Below, in pieces: positions 44,150 through 55,416 of a stretch of 64,000 nucleotides of DNA. Below the pieces are notes generated by a model, which searched no databases, was not told where the DNA came from, and saw only the letters and a program-made list of their open reading frames with translations. Both the position numbers and the translations under genes were made by a program. The stretch is from Amia ocellicauda. Its lineage: Eukaryota; Chordata; Actinopteri; Amiiformes; Amiidae. The DNA lies in assembly GCF_036373705.1 (NCBI RefSeq), contig NC_089851.1, positions 58,912,850 to 58,976,849 on the forward strand. The letters are read 5' to 3'. Each line of letters starts with the position of its first letter. Position 1 is the first letter of the stretch.

Positions 44150-44820
44150 CCAAAAGATGGCATGGATTGACATCAGGCATAAATCGAGCCTCCTCCAATA
44201 GGAGACTGGGGGCTGAAACTGAAATCCAATCTCACAAACTCAAGAACCAATCACCTATGATCTATCAGGCATAAAAAGTAAAGCACAGCACTTCTTCTCT
44301 CTCTCTCTCTCTCTCACCTGAACCGGTAACTCGCTGCCTCAACTCAACTCTTTTGCCAGAACCGGAACCCGAAACCAACCAAGTCTTTGCTGGCAACAGA
44401 AGAGTTTAACTGGGAGAAGGAGATTGAGCTGTATGAAGAATTCTTTTAAAGGACTTTATTTAGTAAAGTACTTTAGAAACTGCGCATGCCCGCCTATACC
44501 CATCTGATCAGTGGAGTTTTACAGCTGGACAATCGACTGCAATACGAAAGTGTTCAGTCATTTAAATAGCTATTGAGTCTTAAGAAACTTGACCCTTGGA
44601 AACGAACAGGGCCCTGCTTTCCTCAAAGATTTTGTCTTCAAGTAACTACGGTGGAAAATCCTGCTTACAAAGAAGACATCCTGTGCACAAACTTGGAGCC
44701 TTCAAACCAGTGGAAAATCTGTTTGGAAAAGACTCTACTTTCGCGAAACCCCAACTTCCAGGTGGATCAACTGAGTGGAAGTTATTGGACAAAGCCGAAC
44801 CAGACTGCCTTCCAGTTTTG
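44150..44820 (+). repeat. Unclassified interspersed repeat, copy 2
   Basis: The left part (44150-44275) recurs inverted at 15583-15710; the right part (44473-44810) recurs at 8092-8450. A CT microsatellite lies at about 44297-44315. Joined on one copy, these show that both relatives belong to one family. Frames at 44573-44835 are shared by position with those at 8199-8584 but are not conserved enough to call a gene. Confidence 0.7.
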
Positions 44821-44822
44821 AG

Positions 44823-45402
44823 TCCAGAGCCCTAACCACTACTCCATCTACATACATTACCCTGAATGCCTACAGCTTCCAATTTGAGGATCAGTCTTTG
44901 GTGTGGAACCTTATCAAAAGCTTTTTTGAAATCTAAATATATCATATCATATACTTTCACCTGATCTACAGCTGCAACTGCATTTTCAAAAAATTCTAAT
45001 AAATTAGTAAGTCATGATCTGCCTCATCTAAACCCATGTCGACTATCTCCAAGAATATGGTTTTCATTAAGATGCTCCTCTATTTTCTGTCTAATCATTT
45101 TTTCCAACATTTGCAGTGGTGCAGTGGATTGGTATGAAATTTGCTGTCTTCCAGTCAGTTGGCACATCCCCTGTTCTAAGTGTCATTTGGAATATTTGAG
45201 TTAGCGGCCTATAAATAATTTCCCTAATTTCTTTAAGTACCATTGGAAATATCCCATCTGGCCCAGGTGATTTGTTTGTTTTTAATTCTGCTAGTCCCTT
45301 TAGTACCTCCTCCTCATTTATCCTGATCTCTTGTTCGAAAGTTTCACAAAGATTCTGTTCCGTTACTGTGATGTAATTTGAGTTTTTCTGCCTCAATGTC
45401 AT
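44823..45402 (-). mobile_element. Non-LTR retrotransposon fragment, CR1/Rex-like reverse transcriptase
   Basis: The minus strand encodes part of a LINE reverse transcriptase: GLAELKTNKSPGPDGI, then PLTQIFQMTLRTGDVPTDWK and ANFIPI. After a gap it continues toward 44840 with IEEHLNENHILGDSRHGFR, YLDFKKAFDKVPHQRL. The order and motifs (SPGPDGI, DWK.A..IPI, DF.KAFD.V) fit CR1/Rex-type elements. The stretch normally linking them (YRPVSL region) is missing, and stops are present. It is a dead internal fragment. Confidence 0.85.
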
Positions 45403-45414
45403 TTTTCACGTATA

Positions 45415-45466
45415 CAGTGAGGGAAAAAAGTATTTGATCCCCTGCTGATTTTGTACGTTTGCTCAC
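45415..45466 (+). mobile_element. Tc1 terminal repeat remnant
   Basis: CAGTGAGGGAAAAAAGTATT and the following TTGATCCCCTGCTGATTT are a typical fish Tc1 terminal repeat. Only about 50 bp remain before an LTR element interrupts it; the rest was not found on the other side. Confidence 0.75.
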
Positions 45467-45577
45467 TGTTATGACCCCAAGTGGCTGATGTAAGGGGATA
45501 AGAGGAACATAACATAAAACACACAAATGCAGTAGTGGGAGAGTGAAGGGAGTGCAAAAACCAACACAATATCAATA

Positions 45578-45616
<39 letters not shown>

Positions 45617-48398
45617 AAGGGTTTATTTACAATGGGGAGGGGAGTATGTACAAGTATGTACAGTATACAAAAACACGTGATGATAATGGTACAAATAATG
45701 AACAAATATACAGAGGAAAACACCCTGGGCGGTGTCGGCTAACACTGAAACAAAACAAAACCTATCTAAGCTAGTCTAAAAGAGTAAACCACTACCTGAC
45801 TTGTAGGATGACCCTAACTAGCTACACTAACTAAACTATCTAAACCTAACAACTAGTACAGAGGGGTGATCACCGCCCCTACCTAAATACCTAATGTGCT
45901 AGACAACATACATCCCTACGTGTAACCGTGTAAACCCATGGGTATCTCACCTATCTACCCGTTCTCCCCTGAACAGAGCACAATACAGAATACAATGTAA
46001 ACGGAAACAAAACAGAGAAGAAACAGTGGATATTTACACAAGGAAAAACAATCAATCACAAAGGTATTTTAAACAAACAGACAGGGTAGCAACACGAAAT
46101 GGCATTGCAATCGGTAGTCTCTCGTAATGGAGGAATGACGGGGTATTTAAGCAGTAGTTGGAGACATCTGATTGGACAGGAACAGCACGGAACAGCGGAG
46201 TTGAGTGACGGGGACGAGAGCCAATCACAGCGGGACACCTGCGTACAATAGGGATAGGAGGAGAACAGACACAGAGCACACGCACGTAACGATCAGTGTA
46301 TACAACAATCGGCAGAGCACTGGAACCAATATAAACTTCAAATAACTGCAATGCTAATAATAATGCTAATTCTTCCTGCTTGATTGTGGAGTAATTGACT
46401 TGGCATTTATTGAATTTCTGTGAGAAATAACACACAGGGTGATCAACACCATCACCACCCCCCTGTAACAGGACAGCAGCCGCACCTCGAGCACTCGCAT
46501 CCACCTCCAACTTGAAAGGACGTCCAAAGTCAGGGGCAGCGAGAACAGGAGTACTGCACAGGAGTGCTTTAGCCTGCTCAAAAACATCCTGGCATTCATC
46601 GGACCAAACAAATGCAGACGAGGGACTAAGGAGACTGGTGAGTGGAGCGACTACCGCAGAAAAGTTTCTACAAAAACTACGATAGTAGCCCGCCATGCCT
46701 AGAAAACGCTGCAACTCGCACCGGGTCGTGGGCATGGGGACAATAGCAGATACCTTGGCGTCCAGTGGACGCACCTGACCGTGGCCAACCTGTTTGCCAA
46801 GGTAGGAAACCGTAGCTTTTCCAAATTCACATTTAGCCAGGTTGAGTGTTAATGACGCCTGTGCGAAACGCTCAAATACAGCTCGTAACGTCATGATATG
46901 AGACGACCAGTCGGATGAATAAACAACTAAGTCATCCAGATATGCATCACAGTGTGGAACGTCAGACAAGATTAAATTCACCAAATGCTGAAAAGTGGCA
47001 GGAGCGTTGCGCATGCCGAAGGGCATGACAGAGTACTGCAGAAAGTTATCTGGGGTCACGAGGGGTTAATGGTACTTGCCAGTAACCTTTCAGGAGATCC
47101 AGCTTACTGACAAAGATGGCGGAGCCAACCTTATCTATGCAATCATCTAATCTTGGTAACGGGAATGAATCTGGGACAGTCACAGCATTCACCTTCTGGT
47201 AATCCGTACAAAATTGGTAGGTACCGTTGGGTTTAGGGACCAAAATACAAGGGGAACTCCAGGGACTAGAACTCGGCGTAGCAAGGCCATTTTCTAGCAG
47301 ATATGCTACCTCCTGTTTCATGATGTCCCTTTTGGTAGAATTAATGTGATAGGCATGTTGTTTAATAGGAGCAGCATTTCCCACGTTTAAATTGTGTTCC
47401 AAAACTGTAGTGCGAGTGGGGACATCACCGAAAAGACAGGGGAAATCCTGGATTAATTCCATAATGTCCTCTCTTTGTTCACTAGGTAGATGGGCTAATT
47501 GGGAAGGGAAAACCAGCAACATTTCAGAATTAAGCAACCGAGCTCACTGCTGAGGAGTGTTTCGCAATACCAAGCCATCCTCATCACCAAAACTAACCTC
47601 CATAGTGTCAACCACAGAGGCTGGGACAGCAGAGCAGACATCGGGCTCTGCAGTCTTCTCTGACGACTTTACTGGAGGGGTCAGTCTCGAGTGATATAAC
47701 TTTAACATGTTAATGTGGCACACTTGAGACTGGCGTCTGCGGTCGGGAGTTCGAATCACATAATCAGTGTCACTTAACTTTTTATCAACCAGGTATGGAC
47801 CTGAAAACCGGGCAGAGAGGGAGGACCCTGGAATATGCAACAAAACCAGAACCTGGTCACCTGGCTGTAGAGAACATGTGACCAGGTTCTGGTTTTGTTG
47901 CCTCCGCATCCGCACCCGTATTGGCGGCCTCCGCGCTGCCCACACTCTCCTTCAGACCGGGCACGGGTCGCACTGCCGGGGCCGCCGTGCGCATCACCGG
48001 GGTGACTGGGGCAGGGGCAGGATCAGGGACACGGGCAGGATCAGGCAACACCGGAGGCACAACGAGCACTTGTCCTTCCACCAACTTATCCATGACGATC
48101 TGTCTAAGCTGAGCTTTAACAATGTTCCTCGAAACTGTGAAACAGAAGTGATCCGCTAAAGCATATAAATCAGCCTTGCGACACACATCAAGCTGATCCA
48201 GAGACGGGACACTCAGAAAAGTACTTAAATCAAAACTGGCCATAATTGTGACAAAATACACCACAAAAACCAATACCAATAATATAAACACACCACCTGC
48301 ACAGCACAACACCCACACAAACACTACCACTATTTGCATGCAACTACGGGAAAGAATATAACTCCCGGACGAGCCCCCAATTATGTTACGACCCCAAG
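45467..48398 (-). mobile_element. Fossil Ty3/gypsy element of the Gmr1 type
   Basis: Read on the minus strand from right to left: an LTR end, a primer-binding site matching tRNA-Pro (TGGGGGCTCGTCCGGGA, 48363-48379), a gag start (MASFDLSTFLSVPS), the integrase C-terminus with a GPY-type motif (ARFSGPYLVDKKLSD), reverse transcriptase (SSPWSSPCILVPKPNGT, then AYLDDLVVYSS), RNase H, and an LTR from 45467 to about 46285 beginning (plus sense) TGTTATGACC. Integrase before reverse transcriptase is the copia-like order known for Gmr1 elements of fish and other deuterostomes. Several parts are missing; it is broken, with a handful of breaks. Too little of the right LTR remains to date it. Confidence 0.85.
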
Positions 48399-48757
48399 AT
48401 ATGTTATAATTCATCATATACCTTGTATCACTGCTACAATTATTCGTATTATGATTCGTACTAGTACTATTATCATCATCCTCATTATTATTACTATTAT
48501 TATGATGATGATGATGTGACGCAGTGAAACGCTACACGATTTTTTCTGTTTTATGTTTCAATGCAGCACATACTACTACTACTACTACTACTAAATAGTA
48601 TTTTAATACCATTATTAATACTATTATGATGATGATGTGACACAATGACTAATAATAATAATAATAATAATAATAATATCGTCTCCGGCTTCCCCACGAC
48701 CCTCACCAGGATAAGCAGTTTCGAAAATGAATGGATGGATGGATGGATGGATGGATG

Positions 48758-48806
<49 letters not shown>

Positions 48807-49275
48807 CATCATTATTATTAATACTATTCTTATTCTTATCATTATGTGACGCAGTGAAACACTATACGTTTCTTTGACTTTTTTACGGTTCAAAACACTT
48901 CTCTCTCAACAGTATAGAAGACACATACCTTACACAAAACACCAGGGTTATTATCAAATGTATAAAAAGCATGAAATAACACCGCAAACACAGCAGGTCA
49001 TATAAACAGATCGTATTAACACATTAATCGACAGACCGATTGATCAATTAAGAAAATGCTTACTTACGTGGATCGATAGCAAAAAAAAAAATTATAGGAA
49101 GGAAGGAAGGAAGGAAGGAAAGAAGGAGGGAGGGAGGGAGGGATGGAGGGAGGCATAGATAGAAAAATAGATCGATAGATAAAGATAAAGCTAGATTGAT
49201 AGAATATATATATAGATAGAGACAGAGAGAGAGATATTGATGTCTGTCTGTATGTCTGTCTGTAAGTCTCAAAGA
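48399..49275. repeat. Microsatellite-rich stretch
   Basis: AAT runs (48649-48676, 48759-48806), a GGAT run (about 48729-48759) next to an L2-tail-like GACCCTCACCAGGATAAGCA, a GGAA/GGGA purine run (49098-49147), GATA-type units and a GTCT run (49241-49263). No gene. Confidence 0.85.
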
Positions 49276-49862
49276 TTCTTTTCACTCCCTAGGCAACGTC
49301 TGACAAAACACGTATTTACTGTTAGAAGTCCACCCGCAAAGCCCGCCTCTCCGGGTCATGTAGCCAACTAGCTGAAAGAAAACACATTGAGTGACGTGGG
49401 AAATCGGGGGTTGTTCCAGCGGCAATTGTAAGCAATCCATGCAGGCTGAGGCTGCCAATTTCAGTGGAATTTTAGAAAAAGCAGTCGTTCCCATTGGTTA
49501 CATTTTAGTATGTCGATACAGAGCACATTCAGCCTATCTGGGCGCAAGGATGACACGCAAATTCTTGAAGCGTTCCATATTTTGGTCAGGTTCTCCGCAG
49601 CGCGCCGGTTCCCCTTGGCATCGCGGACATCTGGTGCTTGCGTCGCGGGCGGTTTGTCGCACTGCGGCAGCTCTCCCTCTCGCGCCCGTGCTCGGTGGCG
49701 TTGAGTCCTCTCGCACTCCTGCGTCGCAGCGGATCTATCGACCCCTTTCGATGCGGGCGAATTTTCCCGCCGTTTTTTCCTTTTTTTTTTTTTTTTTGGG
49801 GGGGGGGAGGCGTGCAGATGACCGATTGTCATTTCTCACTACTTCTTTCTTAGCAGACACCC
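49276..49862. other. GC-richer unassigned stretch
   Basis: 49560-49770 is notably GC-rich for this window, with many CpG, and ends in a T and G homopolymer run (49781-49807). Overlapping open frames on both strands lack family motifs. It lies just outside the left end of the large inverted repeat. Confidence 0.5.
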
Positions 49863-50026
49863 TGGGCTCACGGTGAAAAGGGTCACATGCATATGAGATG
49901 TTTGGGCAATGCGAGTTCTCGACTACAAATCCGAATTTCCGGGGTTTTCTCCTTGTCCTCATGCAATTCCAATGGCTTGACATTTGGGAGATCGTCCAAT
50001 ACCGATGTCAAACCAAAAGCACGGCT

Positions 50027-50115
50027 TCCTTCGAGCCGGAATTGAACCAGCAACCTAAGGATGCCCGCTGCCTGGAACCTACAGTCCTCCGCTCTACCAA
50101 CTGAGCTATCGAAGG
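50027..50115 (-). tRNA. tRNA-Tyr (GTA) with 16-nt intron
   Basis: Minus strand CCTTCGATAGCTCAGTTGGT start, anticodon GTA, then a 16-nt intron (GTTCCAGGCAGCGGGC) after position 37 as is normal for eukaryotic tRNA-Tyr, then ATCCTTAGG and T arm GGTTCAATTCC. The acceptor pairs CCTTCGA with TCGAAGG. Mirror copy at 59500. Confidence 0.93.
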
Positions 50116-51867
50116 GAAGCCTGTCACAACCTTCCCCTGGCAGTCTCAGTGGCCGTGCAAAGCCAAGAAGCACCGTGGCTTGGCTCAGTGGTTTTCAACC
50201 CGTGTGCCTTGAGGACTACCCAATTGTGTCTTGAGATTTTTATCCCCTCAAAAATATTATGTCATTTCGTTAGGTCAACTTCATAAATCTTGTGTCAAAT
50301 CAAACTTATTCAAATTTGTGAAAATGTTACATTTATACATCACCTGTAGAAAGCATTTCATAACTGAAGTGTTGTGTTTGCCGGACTGAACGCACACCTA
50401 CACTGAGTTGCAGTGCTTTCAGTGGTACTGAAAGGCAATTGATGAAAGGGACAGATGGTGAATTCCTTTTTGTCTTGCACTCTGCTTGTCCTTTTTCTAA
50501 GTTGGACTGGTGAACGAAATCTATTTTATCAATATTATTCAATGTGTTTGTTCTTGCCCTTTTGGTAGGCTTATTTTTTTGATACTGTAACGGAGATGGA
50601 GAAGCAGCACCGCCCCTCTCGATTAATATGCGGCCATCTCTGTAGGGGCTGCTGGGAGATAAGAGAAAGGACTGTAAAGAGTGAATTAAGGGCCTGTTCA
50701 TTGTTATGTATTGATTGTGTACTGTACCATTGTGTACTGTTGTTGGATGTCTCCTGTTCCTCTAAGTCTCATTTGGCTTTGGTTTCCCCCCTCTTTGATG
50801 AATAATCGGGCTCTAAATAGCCCCGGCGTTTCTCCTGCAGTTCTTCGTTCTTTCCACTGCTAGCGCTGCCTTTGTAAAGGCGGATGGTGCTTGTGAGAAG
50901 TCAACAGCGTGTCCACCGAAAAGGGTGTCTGACTCCTGGTTTTGGATCCGGAAGGGTTGATAACAAACCGAAACGATTACAATATGATACTGCTTAGATT
51001 AACTGTGGATATGTATTGTGATCGTGCTCGGCTCAGGTGTGCGTTCAGTCCGAACACAAAACATTTCGGTCACGAAACGTCTAATCAAATCGAATAAAAC
51101 GGCGGGGATAGCATGTTTGATCCGTGTGCTATTGTTTTTCAACAATTGTAATGCCCTTTGTAACGTTTAACCACTTCATTGAATAGAGCTTGTTATAGGA
51201 TATTGTGAACTCATGTTTGATCCGTGTGCTATTTTTTTTCAACATTTGTAATGCCCTTTGTAACGTTTAACCACTTCGTTGAATAGAGCTTGTTATAGGA
51301 TATTGTGAACTGAACCTATTTCGCTGTGAATTTATATTTACTGCGAATAGTTTATTGTGTCTGGTCTTGGTCTGTCTGCACTAAATAAATGATTTGTATC
51401 AAGTAATTATTTAGTTTGTCTGTCTACTTTTTTACCTAACCACTAAAGGTCACTCCTTGCACTTTACACATTTGCCCTTTTAATTACTCCCTTACTGACA
51501 TACTTTAACATGCAATGTGCAATGTGCGATAATAGTTTTAGCACCCTGTTGCCATTCAGGTGAGACAATACCTAGTAAATCCTTATTTTTTTTCATGTTG
51601 GTGCGCCATGAAGGTTTTTGGTCTCAGCAAAGTGTGCGGTGGCATTACAACGCTTGGGAACCACTGGCTTGGCTTGTTGGGCATCCAGGTATGCACTGAG
51701 ATTACGATCGGCACGATGATTGTCGTTCTCAGGAGAATTGTGTTTCTTTGCTGATCACGTTCTCTGTCGCTTTTTACACAGTTCTTACAAGTGGCACATT
51801 GGGGATGAGGAGCAGGGCATGCTGACACGCATAGCTGTGGACTTCTGCATGGCATGGGGCCACAGGT

Positions 51868-51894
51868 CATTAGGGTTAGGGTTAGGGTTAGGTT
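51868..51894 (+). repeat. Interstitial telomere-like (TTAGGG)n
   Basis: Three to four TTAGGG units where a 2.5-kb monomer sequence stops (at CAGGTCATT). The mirror block is at 57714-57745. Confidence 0.9.
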
Positions 51895-52365
51895 TAAAAA
51901 AATAGGTTATTGAGGTTGTCAGGTGAATCAAACCTTTGGTTCCTCTGACATCCTCAAGTGCACTGGCACTCACAGGTGTTGAGGCTATTGTGTCCTTAAA
52001 AGATGCATCCGAAAGTATTCGTTCTATAGTCTGTTTTGTTAAGGTAATTCAGTGGGATGAGATGTGGTGTAATTGAATGATGTGAAGTTTGTATGTACAA
52101 GAATATGTCTTAAAAGTAAGGGGAATGTATGGAATTGGGATTAAAATTTAATTATAGAGTCTGGAAGTCTATTACCTAGGTTTTTAAGGGAGTCTGGGTT
52201 TTGTTTTGGGGGGGAAATAAGTTATGGGGAATAAATTTAAGGATAAGTTGTGAAATTGATTATTGGGGATAGGATTGAGGGTTACATTTGAATAATGGTT
52301 AGGTTTAGGGATTGGGTTTAGAGGTTGGTTTGAGTGCCTAGTTAAATTGTGGGCTAATTATATTT

Positions 52366-52401
52366 TAGGGTTAGGGTTAGGGGTTAGGGGTTAGGGTTAG
52401 G
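52366..52401 (+). repeat. Interstitial telomere-like (TTAGGG)n, second block
   Basis: TTAGGG and TTAGGGG units that join directly to the GATA satellite (ATCACGGACCACTG). Mirror block at 57199-57240. The G/T-rich 470 bp between the two blocks looks like strongly degenerated telomere-type sequence. Confidence 0.9.
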
Positions 52402-53025
52402 ATCACGGACCACTGTCAATCAGGTGCTTGCCTTGCCGTCCATCCATCCATCCATCTATCTATCTATCTATCTATCTATGACTCTCGATATCTAACTCTC
52501 TTGCTTGCTATCGCTCCCCTAATGGTCAGTAGCATAGTAGCATAACAGCAGATCAAGAACCACTGTCAATCAGATGCTTGCCTTGCCGTCCATCCATCCA
52601 TCTATCTATCTATCTATCTATCTATTACTCTCGATATCTAACTCTCTTGCTTGCTATCGCTCCCCCAATGGTCAGTAGCATTGTAGCATAACAGCAGATC
52701 ACGGACCACTGTCAATCAGATGCTTGCCTTGCCGTCCATACATCCATCCATCTATCTATGACTCTCGATATCTAACTTTCTTGCTTTCTATCGCTCCCCC
52801 AATGGTCAGTAGCATAGTTGCATAACAGCAGATCACAGACCACTGTCAATCAGATGCTTGCCTTGCCGTCCATCCATCCATCCATCTATCCATCTATGTA
52901 TCTATGTCTCTCGATATCTAACTATCTTGCTTGCTATCGCTCCCCCAATGGTCAGTAGCATAGTAGCATAACAGCAGATCACGGACCACTGTCAATCAGA
53001 TGCTTGCCTTGCCGTCCATCCATCC

Positions 53026-53059
<34 letters not shown>

Positions 53060-53668
53060 GACTCTCGATATCTAACTCTCTTGCTTGCTATCGCTCCCCC
53101 AATGGTCAGTAGCATAGTAGCATAACAGCAGATCACGGACCACTGTCAATCAGATGCTTGCCTTGCCGTCCATCCATCCATCTATCTATCTATCTATCTA
53201 TGACTCTCGAAATCTAACTCTCTTGCTTGCTATCGCTCCCCCAATGGTCAGTAGCATAACAGCAGATCACGGACCACTGTCAATCAGATGCTTGCCTTGC
53301 CGTCCATCCATCCATCCATCTATCTATCTATGACTCTTGATATCTAACTCTCTTGCTTGCTATCGCTCCCCCAATGGTCAGTAGCATAGTAGCATAAAAG
53401 CAGATCACGGACCACTGTCAATCAGATGCTTGCCTTGCCGTCCATCCATCCATCCATCTATCTATCTATCTATCTATCAATGACTCTCGATATCTAACTC
53501 TCTTGCTTGCTATCGCTCCCCCAATGGTCAGTAGCATAGTAGCATAACAGCAGATCACGGACCACTGTCAATCAGATGCTTGCCTTGCCGTCCATCCATC
53601 TATCTATCTATCTATCTATGACTCTTGATATCTAACTCTCTTGCTTGCTATCGCTCCCCCAATGGTCA
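52402..53668 (-). repeat. GATA-rich satellite array 4 (inverted), about 9 monomers
   Basis: Same monomer as array 1, read on the minus strand (CTAT/CATC on plus). It begins at the telomere-like block and ends in the flank of tRNA-Asn. Confidence 0.96.
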
Positions 53669-53758
53669 CGTATGTTGCATTCAACGACAAAGAAAATCGT
53701 GTGCTGGAAATGATTTTTGGCAACTGTGAAGGAACTGCACGACTGCAGCAACCACATT

Positions 53759-53832
53759 GTCTCTGTGGCGCAATCGGTCAGCGCGTTTGGCTGTTAACTG
53801 AAAGGATGGTGGTTTGAATCCACCCAGGGACG
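53759..53832 (+). tRNA. tRNA-Asn (GTT)
   Basis: 74 nt, GTCTCTG/CAGGGAC acceptor fully paired, loop CTGTTAA. The B box has TTTGAAT instead of TTCGAAT. It is the best-preserved Asn acceptor stem here together with 42691. Confidence 0.88.
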
Positions 53833-53996
53833 GCCCACTTTTCCCCCCACCCCTTGTTATTGTTTCTACTTCTGGCGGTCAGCTTGCCAGACTGCGTCTA
53901 CAGTAACCTTAAGCTGCTTGCTGAGGACGGCCGTCGTGCAAAAATATATTGAGCGTTTAGAAACTTCCTTTCCATTGCCTAGGCCAACATAAACCA

Positions 53997-54070
53997 AGGC
54001 ACTGCTGGGAGTCGAACCCAGGGTTTCCTGTTTACAAGACAGGCGCTTTGACCAACTAAGCCACGGTGCC
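53997..54070 (-). tRNA. tRNA-Thr (TGT)
   Basis: 74 nt on minus with a fully paired CCTGT/ACAGG anticodon stem, loop CTTGTAA and T arm CTGGGTTCGACTCCCAG. The most canonical Thr-TGT copy in the window. Its mirror partner at 55015 has the TAT anticodon instead. Confidence 0.93.
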
Positions 54071-54113
54071 AGGACTCTCCAATTCCTCAGTGCCTACACT
54101 CAGGTGTAAGGCA

Positions 54114-54197
54114 CAAAACAAAACAAAACAAAACAAAACAAAACAAAACAAAACAAAACAAAACAAAACAAAACAAAACAAAACAAAACAAAACAAA
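54114..54197 (-). repeat. (CAAAA)n expansion (TTTTG on minus)
   Basis: About 17 pure units, shorter than the mirror expansion at 54847-54972 (about 25 units). Confidence 0.97.
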
Positions 54198-54324
54198 ATC
54201 TGGATGCAGGCTGCAACAAAGGAAGCACACAGAGGTGAAAACGTAAGGTTGACGGGAGCAACAAGCTCCCTGTTGCGACTGTCCAGGGGCGGCAATGGGA
54301 ATTGGACGTTGGCCGTAGCGCGTG

Positions 54325-54722
54325 TCCTTTGGGTTCTGGTTCTTCTTTACAATCCGGCGTCTGTCCAGTTGGCTTTCCGGTTCATTACGTCCTCTGATGG
54401 CTTTACGATAAGCCTATCTTGCTAAAACTGATGGTCGACAAAGCGGAAGCACAAGCTTCGCAAGGAGCACAGAAAGCCCGCCTAAGGCACCGCTGGGATT
54501 TGAACCCAGGACCTCCTGTTTACTAGACAGGCGCTTTAACCAACTGAGCCACGGCGCCAAATCTGCCACTGATAGTAGCATAACAGCAGATCACGGACCA
54601 CTGTCAATCAGATGGTTGCCTTGCCGTCCATCCATCCATCTATCTATCTATGACTCTCAATATCTAACTCTCTTGCTTGCTATCGCTCCCCCAATGGTCA
54701 GTAGCATAGTAGCATAACAGCA
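54325..54722. other. Spacer of the large inverted repeat
   Basis: About 398 bp between the arms. It contains a minus-strand tRNA-Thr(AGT) and one inverted GATA monomer, then joins the right arm abruptly at CACGCGCTACGGCC. The spacer is itself the continuation of the block sequence seen at 42018-42190, so the right arm simply lacks it. Confidence 0.8.
54485..54558 (-). tRNA. tRNA-Thr (AGT)
   Basis: 74 nt, GGCGCCGTGGCTCAGTTGGT start, loop CTAGTAA, acceptor GGCGCCG paired with CGGTGCC by one wobble. The cleanest Thr-AGT copy. Confidence 0.93.
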
Positions 54723-54846
54723 CGCGCTACGGCCAACGTCCAATTCCCATTGCCGCCCCTGGACAGTCGCAACAGGGAGCTTGTTGCTCCCGTCAACCTT
54801 ACGTTTTCACCTCTGTGTGCTTCCTTTGTTGCAGCCTGCATCCAGA

Positions 54847-54972
54847 TTTTGTTTTGTTTTGTTTTGTTTTGTTTTGTTTTGTTTTGTTTTGTTTTGTTTT
54901 GTTTTGTTTTGTTTTGTTTTGTTTTGTTTTGTTTTGTTTTGTTTTGTTTTGTTTTGTTTTGTTTTGTTTTGT
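54847..54972 (+). repeat. (TTTTG)n expansion
   Basis: About 25 pure units, the longest of the four expansions. Confidence 0.97.
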
Positions 54973-55014
54973 GCCTTACGCCTGAGTGTAGGCACTGGGG
55001 AATGGGAGAGTCCT

Positions 55015-55088
55015 GGCACCGTGGCTTAGTTGGTCAAAGCGCCTGTCTTATAAACAGGAAACTTTGGGTTCGACTCCCAGCAGTGCCT
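55015..55088 (+). tRNA. tRNA with Thr-type body and TAT anticodon
   Basis: Matches the copy at 42453 in anticodon (loop CTTATAA) and T-stem change. The D-arm side reads AAAGCGCC here against AAAGCACC at 42453. Two copies with the same switch show it was duplicated after it arose, so it is not a sequencing error. Confidence 0.88.
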
Positions 55089-55252
55089 TGGTTTATGTTG
55101 GCCTAGGCAATGGAAAGGAAGTTTCTAAACGATCAATACATTTTTGCAAGATTGCCGTCCGCAGCAAGCAGCTTAAGGTTACTGTAGCCGCAGTCTGGCA
55201 AGCTGACCGCCAGAAGTAGAAACAATAACAAGGGGCGGGGGGAAAAGTGGGC

Positions 55253-55326
55253 CGTCCCTGGGTGGATTCAAACCACCATCCTTTCAGTTAACGGCCAAAC
55301 GCGCTGACCGATTGCGCCACAGAGGT
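55253..55326 (-). tRNA. tRNA-Asn (GTT), degenerate
   Basis: The 5' acceptor reads ACCTCTG (expected GTCTCTG), giving mismatches at the first two pairs. The loop is CCGTTAA, so the near-invariant T33 before the anticodon is C. Likely a pseudogene. Confidence 0.75.
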
Positions 55327-55416
55327 GTTGTGGTTGCTGCAGTCGTGCAGTTCCTTCACAGTTGGCAAAAATCATATCCAGCAGACGATTTTCTTTGTCG
55401 TTGAATGCAACATACG

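Larger units (their letters stand above)
49863..54324 (+). repeat. Left arm of a large inverted repeat
   Basis: Reverse-complementary to 54723-59752. In order it holds tRNA-Tyr (minus), a stretch including two copies of a 100-bp subrepeat, TTAGGG-type repeats, about 470 bp of G/T-rich sequence, more TTAGGG-type repeats, GATA satellite, tRNA-Asn, tRNA-Thr (minus) and a CAAAA expansion. The arms differ by substitutions, satellite copy number and one tRNA anticodon, so they are not identical. Confidence 0.93.

Noticed and set aside
47767-48159. Plus-strand frames over the Gmr1-type element
   Set aside because: Shadows of the minus-strand gag and integrase coding text.
49560-49770. GC-rich, CpG-rich patch as a CpG-island promoter
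   Set aside because: No exon or transcript start could be tied to it, and it lies between microsatellites and the repeat arm; left unassigned.
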